In this document: in pieces, positions 43,801-54,442 of the stretch
Position numbering within the stretch: position 1 is the first letter of the stretch
How the letters are laid out: each line of letters starts with the position of its first letter
From: Merluccius polli
Lineage: Eukaryota; Chordata; Actinopteri; Gadiformes; Merlucciidae
Length of the DNA: 64,000 nt
Direction: 5' to 3'
Assembly: GCA_030340625.1 (NCBI GenBank)
Contig: JAOPHQ010003984.1
Coordinates: 1-64,000 of the forward strand
The notes under the pieces: generated by a model
What the model saw: the letters and a program-made list of their open reading frames with translations, nothing else
Told to the model about the DNA's origin: nothing
The model's database searches: none
Program-made: the position numbers and the translations under genes

Positions 43801-44538
43801 CAGGTAGGCTTTGCATGCCTCCCAGATGGCTGCTGCTGATGTATCTGGGTTAACATTGATAGAGATATAGAGGTCAATGTGGTTCTTAATAGTCAAAACA
43901 ACGTTTGGGTCAGAAAGCAATAAAGAATTAAAGCACCAGGGGGCTCTTGTCACAGATCTACCAGGAAGAGAGATGTCGACAACCACTGTTGCGTGGTCAG
44001 ATATCACAATGGGATTGTAGGAGCATGAACTGACAGATGGTAGGAGTTTGCTATCAATGAGAAAGTAATCAATACAGGAGACTGTGCCATGGACAGGAGA
44101 AAAGAAAGAGAACTGTTTAGTACTAGGATTGAGGAAGCGCCAGGCATCTGCGACTGTATATTGCTCCATAAATATCTGAATTACCTTTGATGATTTAGAT
44201 AGACCAGAGGGCTTATTGGATGATCGATTAAGTGAGGGGTCAAGACAGCAATTGAAATCACCAGCAAGAGTGAGTTGGTGAGAGTTCAAGTCGGAGAGAG
44301 AGAAAAAAACGTTTTTTTTTAAAATTATCGTTGTCCCAGTTTGGGCCATACACATTTGCCAAAATCAGGCTATTTCCTCCTATTATGCCTGTGATGATGA
44401 CAAAGCGCCCATTTGTGTCAGACACCACTTTGGTCACCGAGAATGGCACTGATTTTTGAATAAGAATTGCAACCCCCCAGGCTTTACTTGAAAAAGAGGA
44501 GTGAAAGAGTTGGCCCACCCACCCCCTCCGGAGTTTAA

Positions 44539-45862
44539 AGGTCTCATTGCATCGTTTTTTCGTTAATTTTGCAGTGGTCTCTAGTATTAATGAATGCCCT
44601 GTGAGCCGGTTTTGGTGAAAAAAATGCTCTGGTGCGCCTTGTTTTGGCTGTTAGGTGGGGGGGAAGAACGAGAGGTTTTCAGCTCTTACTCATGAATGTT
44701 CATGACATTTAAATTACTTGCCTCTGATTGGCTAACAGCACTGTCCGTCACAGTGATGTTAGCCAATCAGAGGCGAGTGATCCCTCTAGTGTGTTATCAA
44801 CACGACAAATCACCATGACGTCACAACAACAATATATGTTCTTCCGGGTGGCAAAAGACGAAGCGTTCTCCGATGGCAGAACTAGTAAACAAACCCCTCC
44901 ATATCATTTGACAGGGCAGAGCAATCGAGAAAACAGTACATGGCTTGAATGAATGATTTTCTTCTTGCGGGGTGCTATGTGATGTCTCATTAATTTATAC
45001 GGGTATGGGAAGTCTCATTAATATATTACGACGGAGTATTAGGGCCACATTAAGATTTTTTTCCCCATTAAATTACGAGAATAAAGTCGTAAATATTGAA
45101 TTAATGAGAATAAAGTCGTAAATATTGAATTAATTACGAGAATAAAGTCGTAAATATTGAATTAATTACGAGAATAAAGTCGTAAATATTGAATTAATTA
45201 CGAGAATAAAGTCGTAAATATTGAATTAACTATGAGAACAAAGTCGTACATATTGAATTACTTACGGCTACACTATAGGCTAGACGTTAAACGTTTATTA
45301 TACGGTTGTGCTCACTGAGCAAACCCAGGTTTAAGGTAGCCTACAGGTTAACGTGTGTTACATGTTGTTTAAGAAGTCGGGGTATTGCTGGACTCTGTCG
45401 CGTCTATCTCCGGAATGGAAAATGATAGCGACGTAATTCTTTTTTTGTAATGAAACCGAGAGATGCAGCATTTACAACTTACAACTTTAGATCAACAACA
45501 ATGTTTTAAACTATGTAACACTTTACAGTAGCTGGCTGGATCGCTTCAGGTCAGTGGAAGCCGCTCTCTTCCTGCCATCCGGAAGTATCTTGACGCCTAT
45601 TGTTTACAAACATTCTGAAATGCCGTTTTCCTGAGGGCGGTCTCAAGCCAAGGTAGGCGAGGTCATGAATATTCATAAACTATCACACGTCAGAGCGTTA
45701 GGCTTTTTCTTACTTCCTCATCCGTCTATGTTCTTACATTGGCTAATGCATGCAATGGGGGTAGAAGAACGTTTTCCATGTGCAGCATGCATATGCAACT
45801 AGGAGTGACCTATCATATTTCAAAAGGAGCAAGTAAAAACGGTTTACCGGTGAAGTACACCT
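44539..45862. mobile_element. TTAA-flanked MITE in the L1 endonuclease
   Basis: TTAA occurs on both sides (44535-44538 and 45863-45866), with weak inverted ends AGGTCTCATT / AGGTGTACTT. Removing it and one TTAA joins HLLPSDHLK directly and in frame to LRRGWVGQL of the L1 endonuclease. Inside are an inverted pair CCTCTGATTGGCTAACA / TGTTAGCCAATCAGAGG (44720-44775), a 33-bp minisatellite, and no coding sequence. PiggyBac or Kolobok mobilisation is possible. Confidence 0.78.
45065..45265 (+). repeat. 33-bp minisatellite
   Basis: About six units of GAGAATAAAGTCGTAAATAT with a TGAATTAATTAC link. The last unit has drifted (GAGAACAAAGTCGTACATAT). It lies inside the TTAA MITE. Confidence 0.88.
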
Positions 45863-46312
45863 TTAAGGTGATCCGAAGGCAGAAGGTGAGTCTCTTGTAA
45901 AAAGGCTATTTTAGTGTTTAAATGTGCAAGATGTTACGTTTGACAGGGGAGTTCATACCCTTCACATTCCAACTAACAAATCTTAAAGCGCCACCCGGTG
46001 TACGCATGGTATTTGTGTTCGCCATCATGTGATAGGGTAATTTTGAGGGTGTGTGCCAATAGCAGTCATTGATTTGTATACCAAAAACAACGCCGCCTGG
46101 GGTCCGTTTCACAAAGCAGGTTCATCAACCTCTGAGTTTAATCCTAAACGCTGAGTTGATCTTCACTGAGATAGAAAACTCTCGGTTTTCGGTTCCACAA
46201 CACCGGTTTTGAGTTAATTTGATCAACTCAGAGGAGTTCCACCTAGGGTTAAGCACGTGCACCACAACTATAAAAAGCCAGCATCAATGGAGCCCCGATT
46301 CGACGAGTCACC

Positions 46313-46590
46313 ATGGCAACGGGGAAGAGGAGGTCTACGTTTTTCACCAACCTCGTAATCCTAATGCGCTCATATGGCGAGTTTCAACACGTTTTTAGAA
46401 AGAAGTGCAACACTGCTGCGTAAGTTTAAATGTAGTCCTTTGCAATCACAATACTATTACAGGGGGAAAATGCTTGAATGGTAACTATTTATTTATTTCA
46501 TTTAGGTGCAATCCCGCGGGGGAGAAGCGCACTTGGCAGCAGCTTAAGATGACATAAAAAACATTGTTCAAACAGATAAGACCTCGGCAT
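46313..46590 (+). pseudogene. Myb/SANT-like protein fragment (Harbinger 1)
   Basis: ATG 46313 reads MATGKRRSTFFTNLVILMRS, then YGEFQHVFRKKCNTA before a GTAAG-type donor. After the TTTCATTTAG acceptor near 46505 it reads CNPAGEKRTWQQLKM and meets stops. NPAGEKRTWQQLKxKYKN is a motif of the Myb/SANT partner protein of fish Harbinger elements. Confidence 0.62.
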
Positions 46591-46799
46591 GATCATTTTG
46601 ATCATGTTTTACACTGTAAAGTAAATATTAAGTGGCTATTTGACTGTATACAGTTGCCTTGCTCAAGTGCTCTGCATCTCCGACATTGTACAAAAAACTT
46701 ACATTTGCAAAGAAACGCAGTGCAACACACAATATCTGCTGGGATGTGAGAGACTACGGTTGGTAATGTTGCAAATGTAAGGACGGATTAGGTTGTGTA

Positions 46800-46964
46800 T
46801 GTAAATGATGGACTGTGACGTGAAACAGTACCGCTGAAAAAGATAATTGTCTGGAAATGATAATTGTCTGGAAAGGCTACATCTATGCGCGGTCTGATAA
46901 CCCTCTCCCGACGAATATTTAATTCTCTGCGCAGTAATGCTGCACCGTCATCCACGGGATCGTT
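46800..46964 (-). pseudogene. Harbinger transposase N-terminal fragment
   Basis: On the minus strand the frame reads DPVDDGAALLRRELNIRRER then VIRPRIDVAFPDNY, resembling the start of Harbinger nucleases (RRELxxRERVxRPRxD...FPDxY). It breaks at FQTI. The hAT MITE is inserted directly upstream, and the DDE core is not present. Confidence 0.5.
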
Positions 46965-46972
46965 GTCAAAAG

Positions 46973-47281
46973 CAGTGCTCGAAGTGGGCCGGTGCTCACC
47001 GGTACGCAGTACCGGCACTTCTACATTTTACCCTTTAGCGTACCGGCACTTTTTCTTGTGGTACTCTACTTTGCCCTAACCAGGGGCGGATCTACCGGAG
47101 TGGCGCCCCCCCCCCCCCCCCCCCCCCCCGTCGGTCGTAGGTCCACGGTGGGTTACGATCGCGCCCCCCCCCCCCCCCCCCCCCCCCCCCCCGTCGGTCG
47201 TAGGTCCAGGGTGGGTTAATATCGTCGTTTATATGTGAATAAGGGAGTACCGGCACTTATTTTTTTCCACTTCGAGCGCTG
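46973..47281. mobile_element. Short hAT MITE with two poly-C tracts
   Basis: The ends CAGTGCTCGAAGTGG and the complement of CCACTTCGAGCGCTG are inverted, with GTCAAAAG on both sides (46965-46972 and 47282-47289). Repeated TACCGGCAC words and two C runs of over 25 bases, each followed by GTCGGTCGTAGGTCCA, fill it. Proline-run ORFs are artefacts. Confidence 0.83.
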
Positions 47282-47703
47282 GTCAAAAGGACATGTTCGT
47301 GAAAAAAGTCGCCTCCTACTGTGCCTAATGGACTTCTGAAATAGCCGACTGACTCTGATTTTTTAAATGATTTTTGACAGGCGGCTACGCCAAAACTCGC
47401 CTGCTGACTGAATGAATGAGGAAATCAAATGGCATGTGTGGCTGAAAGAGGGCGGAGACATATTGAACCTCTATGTTCACACAGTAAAACCTGGTCCCGA
47501 CCAGGTTAGGTTCATAGAGTCTGTTACTACGGTAACTGACCGAGAGCGTAAGTTACCTCTCTCTGTGAAACAGGCTAGAGTTACCCCTCTTTCTCTGGTT
47601 TGAGTTACCTCCCTTTGTGAAACGGAAAACTCAGCGTTTCCCTCATTTCAGGGTTAATAAACCCAGGGTTTTCACTAAACCTGCTTTGTGAAACGGACCC
47701 CTG

Positions 47704-48231
47704 CTCCCATCCCAGCACCAGAGATGAGAGGTAAAGCACTTGACTAAGTTGAGCACATAGTTATAAGAGCAGCATGCACGCAGGAGAAAAGAAAATACAC
47801 ATAAAACACATAAAAACTAACTGAGATTACGTTAATCCGAGACCCAACCCCACCCCCCCTCCCCAAAATTCCAGTTACTGCGTTCGCACGCAGCAACATG
47901 GAGCACTCTGATTCTCTGATCAGCATATTTTCCACACTTCCTAACGTCAACGCGCTGTTCCCACAGTAATTGAAGTATAAAAAACTCACGTATCTTAATA
48001 TGTTAATGTAACAAAAGAAAACAGTTGCAACAGGCATACACAGGCTCACATTTAGCAATTGCGCACCAGCCAGCTCTAACATTGTCAGAAACCAAACCAC
48101 TAACCTCGCAAAAACAGGAGGGAAACAAAACAGTTCAATGCGCTGTACCCGGCGCATAGTACGCAAAGCAAAGACAAATCAGCCTTGTTATCAACGGAGC
48201 AAGAACGTCAAGCTAGTGCTAGCCTGTTTGG
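47704..48231 (-). other. L1 region between ORF1 and ORF2
   Basis: By position this is L1 sequence between the Harbinger insertion (next to ORF2) and the piggyBac insertion. A 140-codon minus-strand frame (48166-47744) is hydrophobic, but I see no known domain, and it may be chance. Further inter-ORF L1 sequence lies at about 51042-51231. Confidence 0.5.
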
Positions 48232-48235
48232 TTAA

Positions 48236-51037
48236 CTCATTCAGACCGGATCACGCATCTGTGCGTGTTTACCTTTAAGACCGGATTACGCATCTATGCG
48301 TATTTACCATTAAGGCCGGTACACGCGTCTGTCATTTCGAGCGGTGTCGTCTTTTCCGAGGCACGTGGCCAATTCTATGCACTGTGATTTGCTGAAATAC
48401 TCTTGGGGTGAGTGACAGAGATGATTAGGGATTTTTTTAAACTTGTGACTAATAAAATGCGCTGTGATTGGTCGAAATAAGCCTACACGTGGAGTATGGG
48501 TTGGTCGAAAATTGTAAACACGGTGCACGCGATCCATCATGGCTGACTCAAGTGAAGCATATGCAAGTGAAGGAAGTGATATTGACGAGGTAATTGATTC
48601 GGATTTTAATAAAATTATAGAGGATGACACAAGACCAGATGTAAATGATATCCCAGATGATGTGGATGTACCAGCCTATCGCGTAGTTAGCGAGCAGTGG
48701 ATCCTAGCGATGTTTCAAGAGGGAGCGGAGGATATGCGCGATTTCGTTGGCTTCCAAGAAGAATGGAAAACAAACAACTTTCACTCACGTGAGAAGATCC
48801 TGTATAATCGTGAACCAGGCGCCAAGATAGAACTTCCAGATGTTGTTAGGTCAATACAGGTATTCTCCCATATTTTCACGGAAGAGTTGTGGATGCGACT
48901 TGTAACAGAAACAAATCTGTATGCGGCTCAAACACGGAGCGCAACTCCATCAAAAAGCAAGTGGGTACCCATCATAGTTACAGAAATGAAGACCTTTGTA
49001 GGACTGTGTCTTGCCATGGGCATCCTAAGACTGCCATCACGTAGAGATTTCTGCCGTCAGAAAAAGTGGCTTTATCGAACGACCATCCCCCAAGCCATTT
49101 CAAGAGACAGATTTGATATCATCTGGAGGTAGGCTAATAATACTAACAACATCAATGACAAGAATAATTTATTATTTTGATTGTGGAGACGGCTAGACTA
49201 CTAGCTTTTTGTAATGATGATGGGAATGTCACATGATATGATTACAACAATGATGGCAATGGTAATAATGATTTGTTGCTGATACTAATGACAATACATA
49301 AATGTCTAAAGATGATTGATAATTGATGATTATGGATAACAACAATAATAATTAAATACGATGCAATAGACAATGCTAGCTTATGATGGGATGATGATTG
49401 ATAATAATACATAAAACATACAGAAATACAAATGAAAATGATAGCTCATGATGGATGACAGTAATAATTATGTCTGATGAACTGATAAAGTGTAATTATA
49501 CAAACACATGACATTGAAAGCTCATGATAATGTGTAATTCACTGTCCAACTTGCTATAGGTATCTCCACTTGCAAGACAACAACAGCAATGATGTGAACC
49601 GCTCTGACAAGCTCTGGAAAGTCAGATGGTACCTCGACTACCTGAAAGATCGATTCCAGGAATTGTATGAAGTGGATGGGTTTGTGAGTGTCGACGAAAG
49701 TATGGTGAAATTCAAGGGGAGACTCGCTTTCCGACAATATCTTCCTCTGAAACCCACCAAGTGGGGCATCAAGGTGTGGGTTATGGCTGAGAACTCCACC
49801 GGGTATGTATCAAACTTCCAAGTCTACACCGGACGTGAGGGAGGGAGTAGTGAAAAGGGCCTTGCACACCGCGTAGTGATGGACCATAATTTGGGTCCCA
49901 TCTCTCCATTTTTATGGATAACTTTTATTCTGGGGTGCTGCTTTTTGAAGATTTGAAGGCTCATGGTCTGTATACGTGTGGCACCGTTCGATCAAACAGA
50001 AAGGGAATCCCCCCAAAACCACCTGCCATGGATAAGCGTCGGTACCAAGTGTCTCAGAAGGATGACCTGACCTTCTGTGCTTGGCAGGATACAAAGGTTG
50101 TTTTGGTACTGTTAAATTACCATGAGCCCATGGCAGAAGGGTCTGTCAGGAGAAGACATCCACACAGAGGTCACAGTGCCAGCGTGCATCTCTGAAGAAG
50201 AAGAACATGAAGGGGGTCGATTTACTTGATCAGATGGTAAGCTATTATCAGTTCCAGCACCGGTCCAAGAAATGGTGGCGGAGGCTCTTTTTCTTTTTCC
50301 TGTCAGTCAGCTGCTACAATTCTTTCATTGCTGCAAGGAGTGCTGGAGCCTACAAGGGTGGCTACACAGAGTGGCAGGAGGACCTTGCACATGAACTTGT
50401 CACTCCTGTGACAGCAAAGAGTGCTCCTCAGTGCGCCGCAGCACCTGTGACAGCCTCAGCTGAGCACGACTGTGAAAAGATCTTTGAGAAAGATCTGCAG
50501 GAAATGTTCACTGTCAAAGAGTGGCACTGAGGCCCGTCCTGGTGCAACAGTATATGGCTGCAGGCAGTGCAATGTGCAACTACACATTGGGTGCTTTGGA
50601 AAGCATTACCGCAGCACTCGACAGTAAATGATGAGTTATGTTGAGACTTGAGACTGTACTGTTCTGTTAATCTGTACACTCACGACCAAGTCATGATTAT
50701 ATGGTTTCACAAGATGCTTTTATCCAAAGCGACATCAAAATAATACAACAAAGAAAATGAACATTAATTAAAATTGAAATTATTATAAGAAGTAACCCTC
50801 TGTTTTTTTTTGGTTTTTTTATATCGGTGTTTCAGTGATGTTCACTTGTCACTTTGGTACCTCAAAAGTATTAAATAAAAACAGATCTGTACTGATTTTC
50901 AAAATGTTCTTGATGTTTTTGATGTTTATTGAATTTTTCAAAATATGCAGTTGAAGATTATGGCCAAGCAAGGCAGTCAAAGTGAGCTCTCAAATGCTTT
51001 TTATCTCATATTTTTATCTGCTGTAGAGCCTGAGAAA
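48236..51037 (+). mobile_element. piggyBac-type transposon
   Basis: A TTAA at 48232-48235 precedes three ~34-bp subterminal repeats with AGACCGGATCACGCATCTG and then a PGBD-like transposase gene. The right end is uncertain: TTAA at 51038-51041 fits the position, but its inner sequence does not mirror CTCATTCAGACCGG. The 3' end may be damaged. Confidence 0.6.
48539..50626 (+). pseudogene. piggyBac transposase, two exons, frameshifted
   Basis: Exon 1 (48539-49132) starts MADSSEAYASEGSDIDEV and has FTEELWMRLVTETNLYA and GLCLAMGILRLPSRRDF. A GTAGGC donor follows and exon 2 begins after CTTGCTATAG near 49559. It has VSVDESMVKFKGRLAFRQY and KWGIKVWVMAENSTGYVS (DDE_Tnp_1_7). The frame changes near 49905 before DNFYSGVLLFEDL (third catalytic Asp), and again near 50150 before KGVDLLDQMVSYYQ. 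A C-terminal Cys-rich end, CRQCNVQLHIGCFGKHY, stops near 50626. At least three frame changes make it non-functional. Confidence 0.85.
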
Positions 51038-51246
51038 TTAAGGTTTTAGTAGGCGTTGACACATTTTGAATATTGTTCTGAAAACCCTCAGGTTGAGAGG
51101 GGGTTTGCAGAAAAGTACTTAGGCATAAAAAGGAGACAGATAAACAGCATTGCGCTCGTTGGCACCGCCAAATACACACACACACACCAAAAAAAAAGGG
51201 GCACTTACGCACAGGTCATTAAATGCAAAGTTCAGTCGCTTACATG

Positions 51247-52159
51247 CAAGGGCGTAGATTTGCGTGGGGACCGAAGGACATGTCCCCACCAATATTCAAT
51301 AACGACTGAAATGTCCCCACCAATATTGAGGCAAACGGAAAAAAGCGCCTTGCGCATTACACAAAGGGTTAAATAAATTTCGACGTCCGTAATCTAGGTA
51401 CCGCCTCCAAAAATACGTCTTGAGGGTCTGGTCTGGTCAGGTCTGTTTTTTTATTGGCTTAGCTCCCTGTATCAAACTATATAGGCTACTCCCCCTCAAC
51501 ACTGCCTGTATACTGACGATTCCCAATACCTTAGAGGCGCGTTCACTAAACCTTACCACTGTAGGCCTACTTTAGCCAATCGGTAATAGGGTAGGGGCTG
51601 GTCTTGGGTTTTGGCCAATCAGATTAATTCAGAAGTCACTCCACGTGCGAATGTGATGGATACAATTCTAAATGTACGTGTCCGATTTTAATAAAAAATG
51701 GATGTCTCCTTGTTCATGCCCTTTAGTCAATGGTAAGGCTACTAATCAATTCCTAGTTACTTTTGAGTATTATATTGCCACCGACTGACCTTTCTTGGTA
51801 GAGCTGTAGTATCCGTAGTCTCAGTAGCCTATGCTATACAAGCAATACGTATGCTAAGTGACTAGTTAAAAGCAGGGATGAATTTCTGAACAAGCCTACC
51901 AGGCTCAGGGTCCCAAGAGCTCTGGTGCTTTACATAAAGATGCCACTGTGATATAGGCTTGTATTGGGTTTGTGCATGTCATGTATGAATAATGTCCATT
52001 TATATCCAAAAAAAGTAATCAGAATTGCCAGATAATTACGTTGTTATATCTTGGCTTAGGGGGTAGGGTTAACCACCCCCCCCCCCTTTTTTTTTTTTTT
52101 TTTACTATCACCCCTGTAGTAGTGTCCCCACCAAAGCTCAGACCAAACCTACGCCCTTG
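51247..52159. mobile_element. hAT MITE near the end of L1 ORF1
   Basis: CAAGGGCGTAG and its complement CTACGCCCTTG form the ends, and CTTACATG is duplicated (51239-51246 and 52160-52167). TGTCCCCACCAATATT repeats lie near the left end, and a C-run then T-run at 52075-52104 near the right. Removing it restores the L1 ORF1 ending MDKHVSD-stop. Noncoding. Confidence 0.83.
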
Positions 52160-53142
52160 CTTACATGTTTGTCCATCTGCAAACCATCAACAAACTTTGT
52201 AGCTTCTGCGACGGACGGGAGCCATGCCCTCTCTCCATTGGGCAGGGTAATGCGAAGCTTGGCAGGATAGAGAAGAGCCGGCTTGTACCCACGCTGGTAG
52301 AGCTCAGCCATGCAGGTTTTGAACTCGGCGCGTCGTTTCAACAGGTCGGGGCTGTAGTCATCATAAAGGCGAATCTTGTGGCCATTGTAGAGCAGGTCGC
52401 CTCCTTTGCGTGCCTCACGAATAACCAGGGCCCTCATGTACAAAGACTTGCGTGGATTTCCTACTGAAACTTGGCGTACGCCAAAACCCAGAAACTGTCG
52501 TACGCACAAATAAATTCAGATGTATCAAAGTGTGCGTACGCATGGATCCAAGCACATTGTACATCCCGATCAACGTGGAATTGAGCGCACAAGCAGAGGT
52601 GGCAAACTCCTCCCTGTCCACGCCCCCATTTAAATATGCAAATCTATTTAAATAGGCCCTGGACCTGAGATTCACCTCTTTATCCGATCAGATAAAACAA
52701 GTATGTGTGGCACAGAGGATATTTATATATTATTGCTACTTACTTAAATGTGTTATTTTATATGTATGCACTTTATTTTGCATTTTTACAGACACCCCCC
52801 CATTCAATTTTAAGCATTATTATTATTATTATTATTATTATTAAGTATTAAAGGCACGAGACCACCCGCGGCTATATAAACTGGGGGCTGCGCTGCGTTC
52901 CTCAGTTGGCAGTTAACCGGGACCAGTAAAGCCACTGAAGACCAGCCGACTCACTTGTCTTTTTGTTTAATTTATTCTTTCAGAATAACATCTTTTCTAA
53001 AATATGCTAACCTTTGAGTCAGCTTGCACTCTATGGGTGTAACACAAGCATAAACAAAGGAAAGAAAATACATTTCACAGAGTCCGAGTTAGAGATTCTG
53101 GTGAATGACGTGGAGCCGCGGAGGGAGATTCTCTTTAGTACC

Positions 53143-53489
53143 TGTCATGATTGGCACCCGCGATTCCCCTCCGGTCCACTGTGGGGAACCCAGGAGCTCG
53201 CGGCGTCATCAGCGTGAACGCTCACCTGAGTTCTGATTTCACTTCCTGTCATGGACTATTTAAGAGCAGTGAATCCTAGCATTCACCGCTCGGTCATGAT
53301 TCTTCGTGCGCCTAGCCGTAGCTACGTGATATCGCTTTTGTTAATTCTCTTTGTTGTTTGTTCTGGACTCGTGGAACTTTTTCTCTTGGTTTGTGCCTTT
53401 TTTCCTTTTGGATTATTCTGCCTTACTGGAATAAACTTTGAGTACTGCACTGCTTGCTTCCTCTCTGTGGTCATTGTCTGGTCCTGACA
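53143..53489 (+). repeat. Ty3 5' LTR with promoter
   Basis: A TATA-like TATTTAAG lies at 53257-53264. The self-primer sequence GCTCGGTCATG begins 31 bp downstream at 53288, the expected distance for a transcription start. An AATAAA signal is at 53431-53436. The 78-codon ORF in both LTRs is by-product reading. Confidence 0.85.
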
Positions 53490-53501
53490 GCATGACCGAG
53501 C
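53288..53501 (+). promoter_or_regulatory. Self-priming pair of the Ty3 element
   Basis: GCTCGGTCATG (53288-53298), the predicted 5' end of the transcript, is the exact reverse complement of CATGACCGAGC (53491-53501), which begins one base after the LTR. In Tf1 the first 11 nt of the RNA fold back on such a site and serve as the primer for reverse transcription; sushi-group elements share this. The site overlaps the gag start codon (ATG 53492). Confidence 0.82.
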
Positions 53502-54442
53502 CTACACTCCAAGCAGTGATCGCCGAGCTACAGGGAGCGGTTAGGAACCTTACGGGACTACTCGCCCACCAGGACGCCGCTCTGACCGAGGTGAGAGGAT
53601 CCGTGGCTGAGCTCGCTCGAGTCGTTCAAGGAAGGAACTCTATGGAAGAATCCGGGGCAGCTGCTGCCGCGCCGACGGCACAACCACCCGGTATGGCCAT
53701 TCTTCGTTTACCGTTCTCTCCCCCCCCAGTGTTTAGTGGAGAACCTGGGGCGTGCAAGGGATTTGCCATGCAGTTTTCGTTGTTTTTTGAACTCAATGCA
53801 TCCCAGTTTGCCTCGGAGCGTGCCAAGGTGGCCTTCGTTCTTATTCGCCTGGCGGGTAGGGCCTTGGACTGGGCTACAGCCGTGTGGAACCAGGGCCATC
53901 CTGACTGCACCAACATACAGTCCTTTCTGGGGGCCCTTCAACGCGTCTTTGACTCTGGACCTTCGGAACGGGACGCCTGCCTACGACTCTTCGAGGTAGA
54001 ACAAGGCACCAGGTCAGTGAAGGATTACGCGGTGGATTTCCGCATCCTGGCGGCACGGAGCCATTGGGAGGACCGGTCTCTTACCTCTGCTTTCTACCAG
54101 GGCCTAGCAGATCGGATTAAGGATGAGCTAGTTAACAGAGACTGGGGCACTTCTCTGGAGGACTTAATCACTCTAGCTTCGGACGTCGACGAACGAGTCC
54201 GCCAGCGCCGAGGGGAAAGAAGACGATCCCCGGCACGGAGTGCTCCACGTGGTCTTAACTACTCTGCCTCTGTCCCTAACCCCAGACAGGAGGTCGACGA
54301 ACCGATGAATCTGGGAGGGGCTCACCTTTCCCCCGAGGAGCGCCAGAGACGTCTAAGAGGGGGTCTGTGCCTTTACTGTGGGCAGAGAGATCATCTCCGG
54401 TCCGCCTGCCCGTGGCTGCAGGGAAAAGCCGGCCGCCACTAG
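53492..54442 (+). CDS. Ty3 gag
   Basis: 316 codons from ATG 53492, two bases past the LTR, to TAG 54440-54442. The start MTEPTLQAVIAELQGAVRNL is helical. The capsid region includes ACKGFAMQFSLFFELN and RALDWATAVW, usual in fish Ty3 gag. A CCHC knuckle CLYCGQRDHLRSAC sits at the end (about residues 294-307). An ATG farther upstream in the LTR is unlikely to be used because it lies at or before the predicted transcript start region of the LTR frame. Gag forms the particle; pol follows in the -1 frame. Confidence 0.9.
   Translation: MTEPTLQAVIAELQGAVRNLTGLLAHQDAALTEVRGSVAELARVVQGRNSMEESGAAAAAPTAQPPGMAILRLPFSPPPVFSGEPGACKGFAMQFSLFFELNASQFASERAKVAFVLIRLAGRALDWATAVWNQGHPDCTNIQSFLGALQRVFDSGPSERDACLRLFEVEQGTRSVKDYAVDFRILAARSHWEDRSLTSAFYQGLADRIKDELVNRDWGTSLEDLITLASDVDERVRQRRGERRRSPARSAPRGLNYSASVPNPRQEVDEPMNLGGAHLSPEERQRRLRGGLCLYCGQRDHLRSACPWLQGKAGRH

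Larger units (their letters stand above)
41132..46028 (-). pseudogene. L1 ORF2 (endonuclease, RT, C-terminus), split and frameshifted
   Basis: It starts at ATG 46028 and gives FVSWNVKGMNSPVKR, then FLQETHL in another frame, up to a TTAA insertion at 45863. After it come WGVAILI, TLAGDFNCCLDPSLNR and VISDHATVVVD, completing the AP endonuclease. RT motifs are NYRPISLLCADVKLLAKMLA (about 43085), VISMDAEKAFDCVEW (about 42905), KRGTRQGCPLS (about 42730) and LYADDLLLF (about 42595). The C-terminal CDRCHLG lies near 41270. It continues to the BEL border at 41132. At least five frame changes are present. It belongs to the L1 group by motif order and by the ORF1 found upstream. Confidence 0.85.
46100..47700. 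mobile_element. PIF/Harbinger element 1
   Basis: The ends GGGTCCGTTTCACAAAGCAG and its exact complement are inverted, with CTG on both sides (46097-46099 and 47701-47703). It carries a Myb/SANT-like gene fragment on the plus strand and a Harbinger transposase start on the minus strand, the two genes of animal Harbinger-type elements. The catalytic transposase region is absent, and a hAT MITE lies inside. It sits just upstream of L1 ORF2. The subgroup (possibly ISL2EU) is uncertain. Confidence 0.75.

Noticed and set aside
46992..47219. Polyproline protein
   Set aside because: It results from two poly-C tracts in a hAT MITE.
48232..51041. Complete piggyBac with both ends
   Set aside because: The left TTAA is clear, but the sequence inside the candidate right TTAA does not mirror the left end, so I left the right border open.
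53251..53487. 78-codon ORF present in both Ty3 LTRs as a small protein
   Set aside because: It is identical in both LTRs because the LTRs are; it covers promoter, start and polyadenylation signals and has no known domain.
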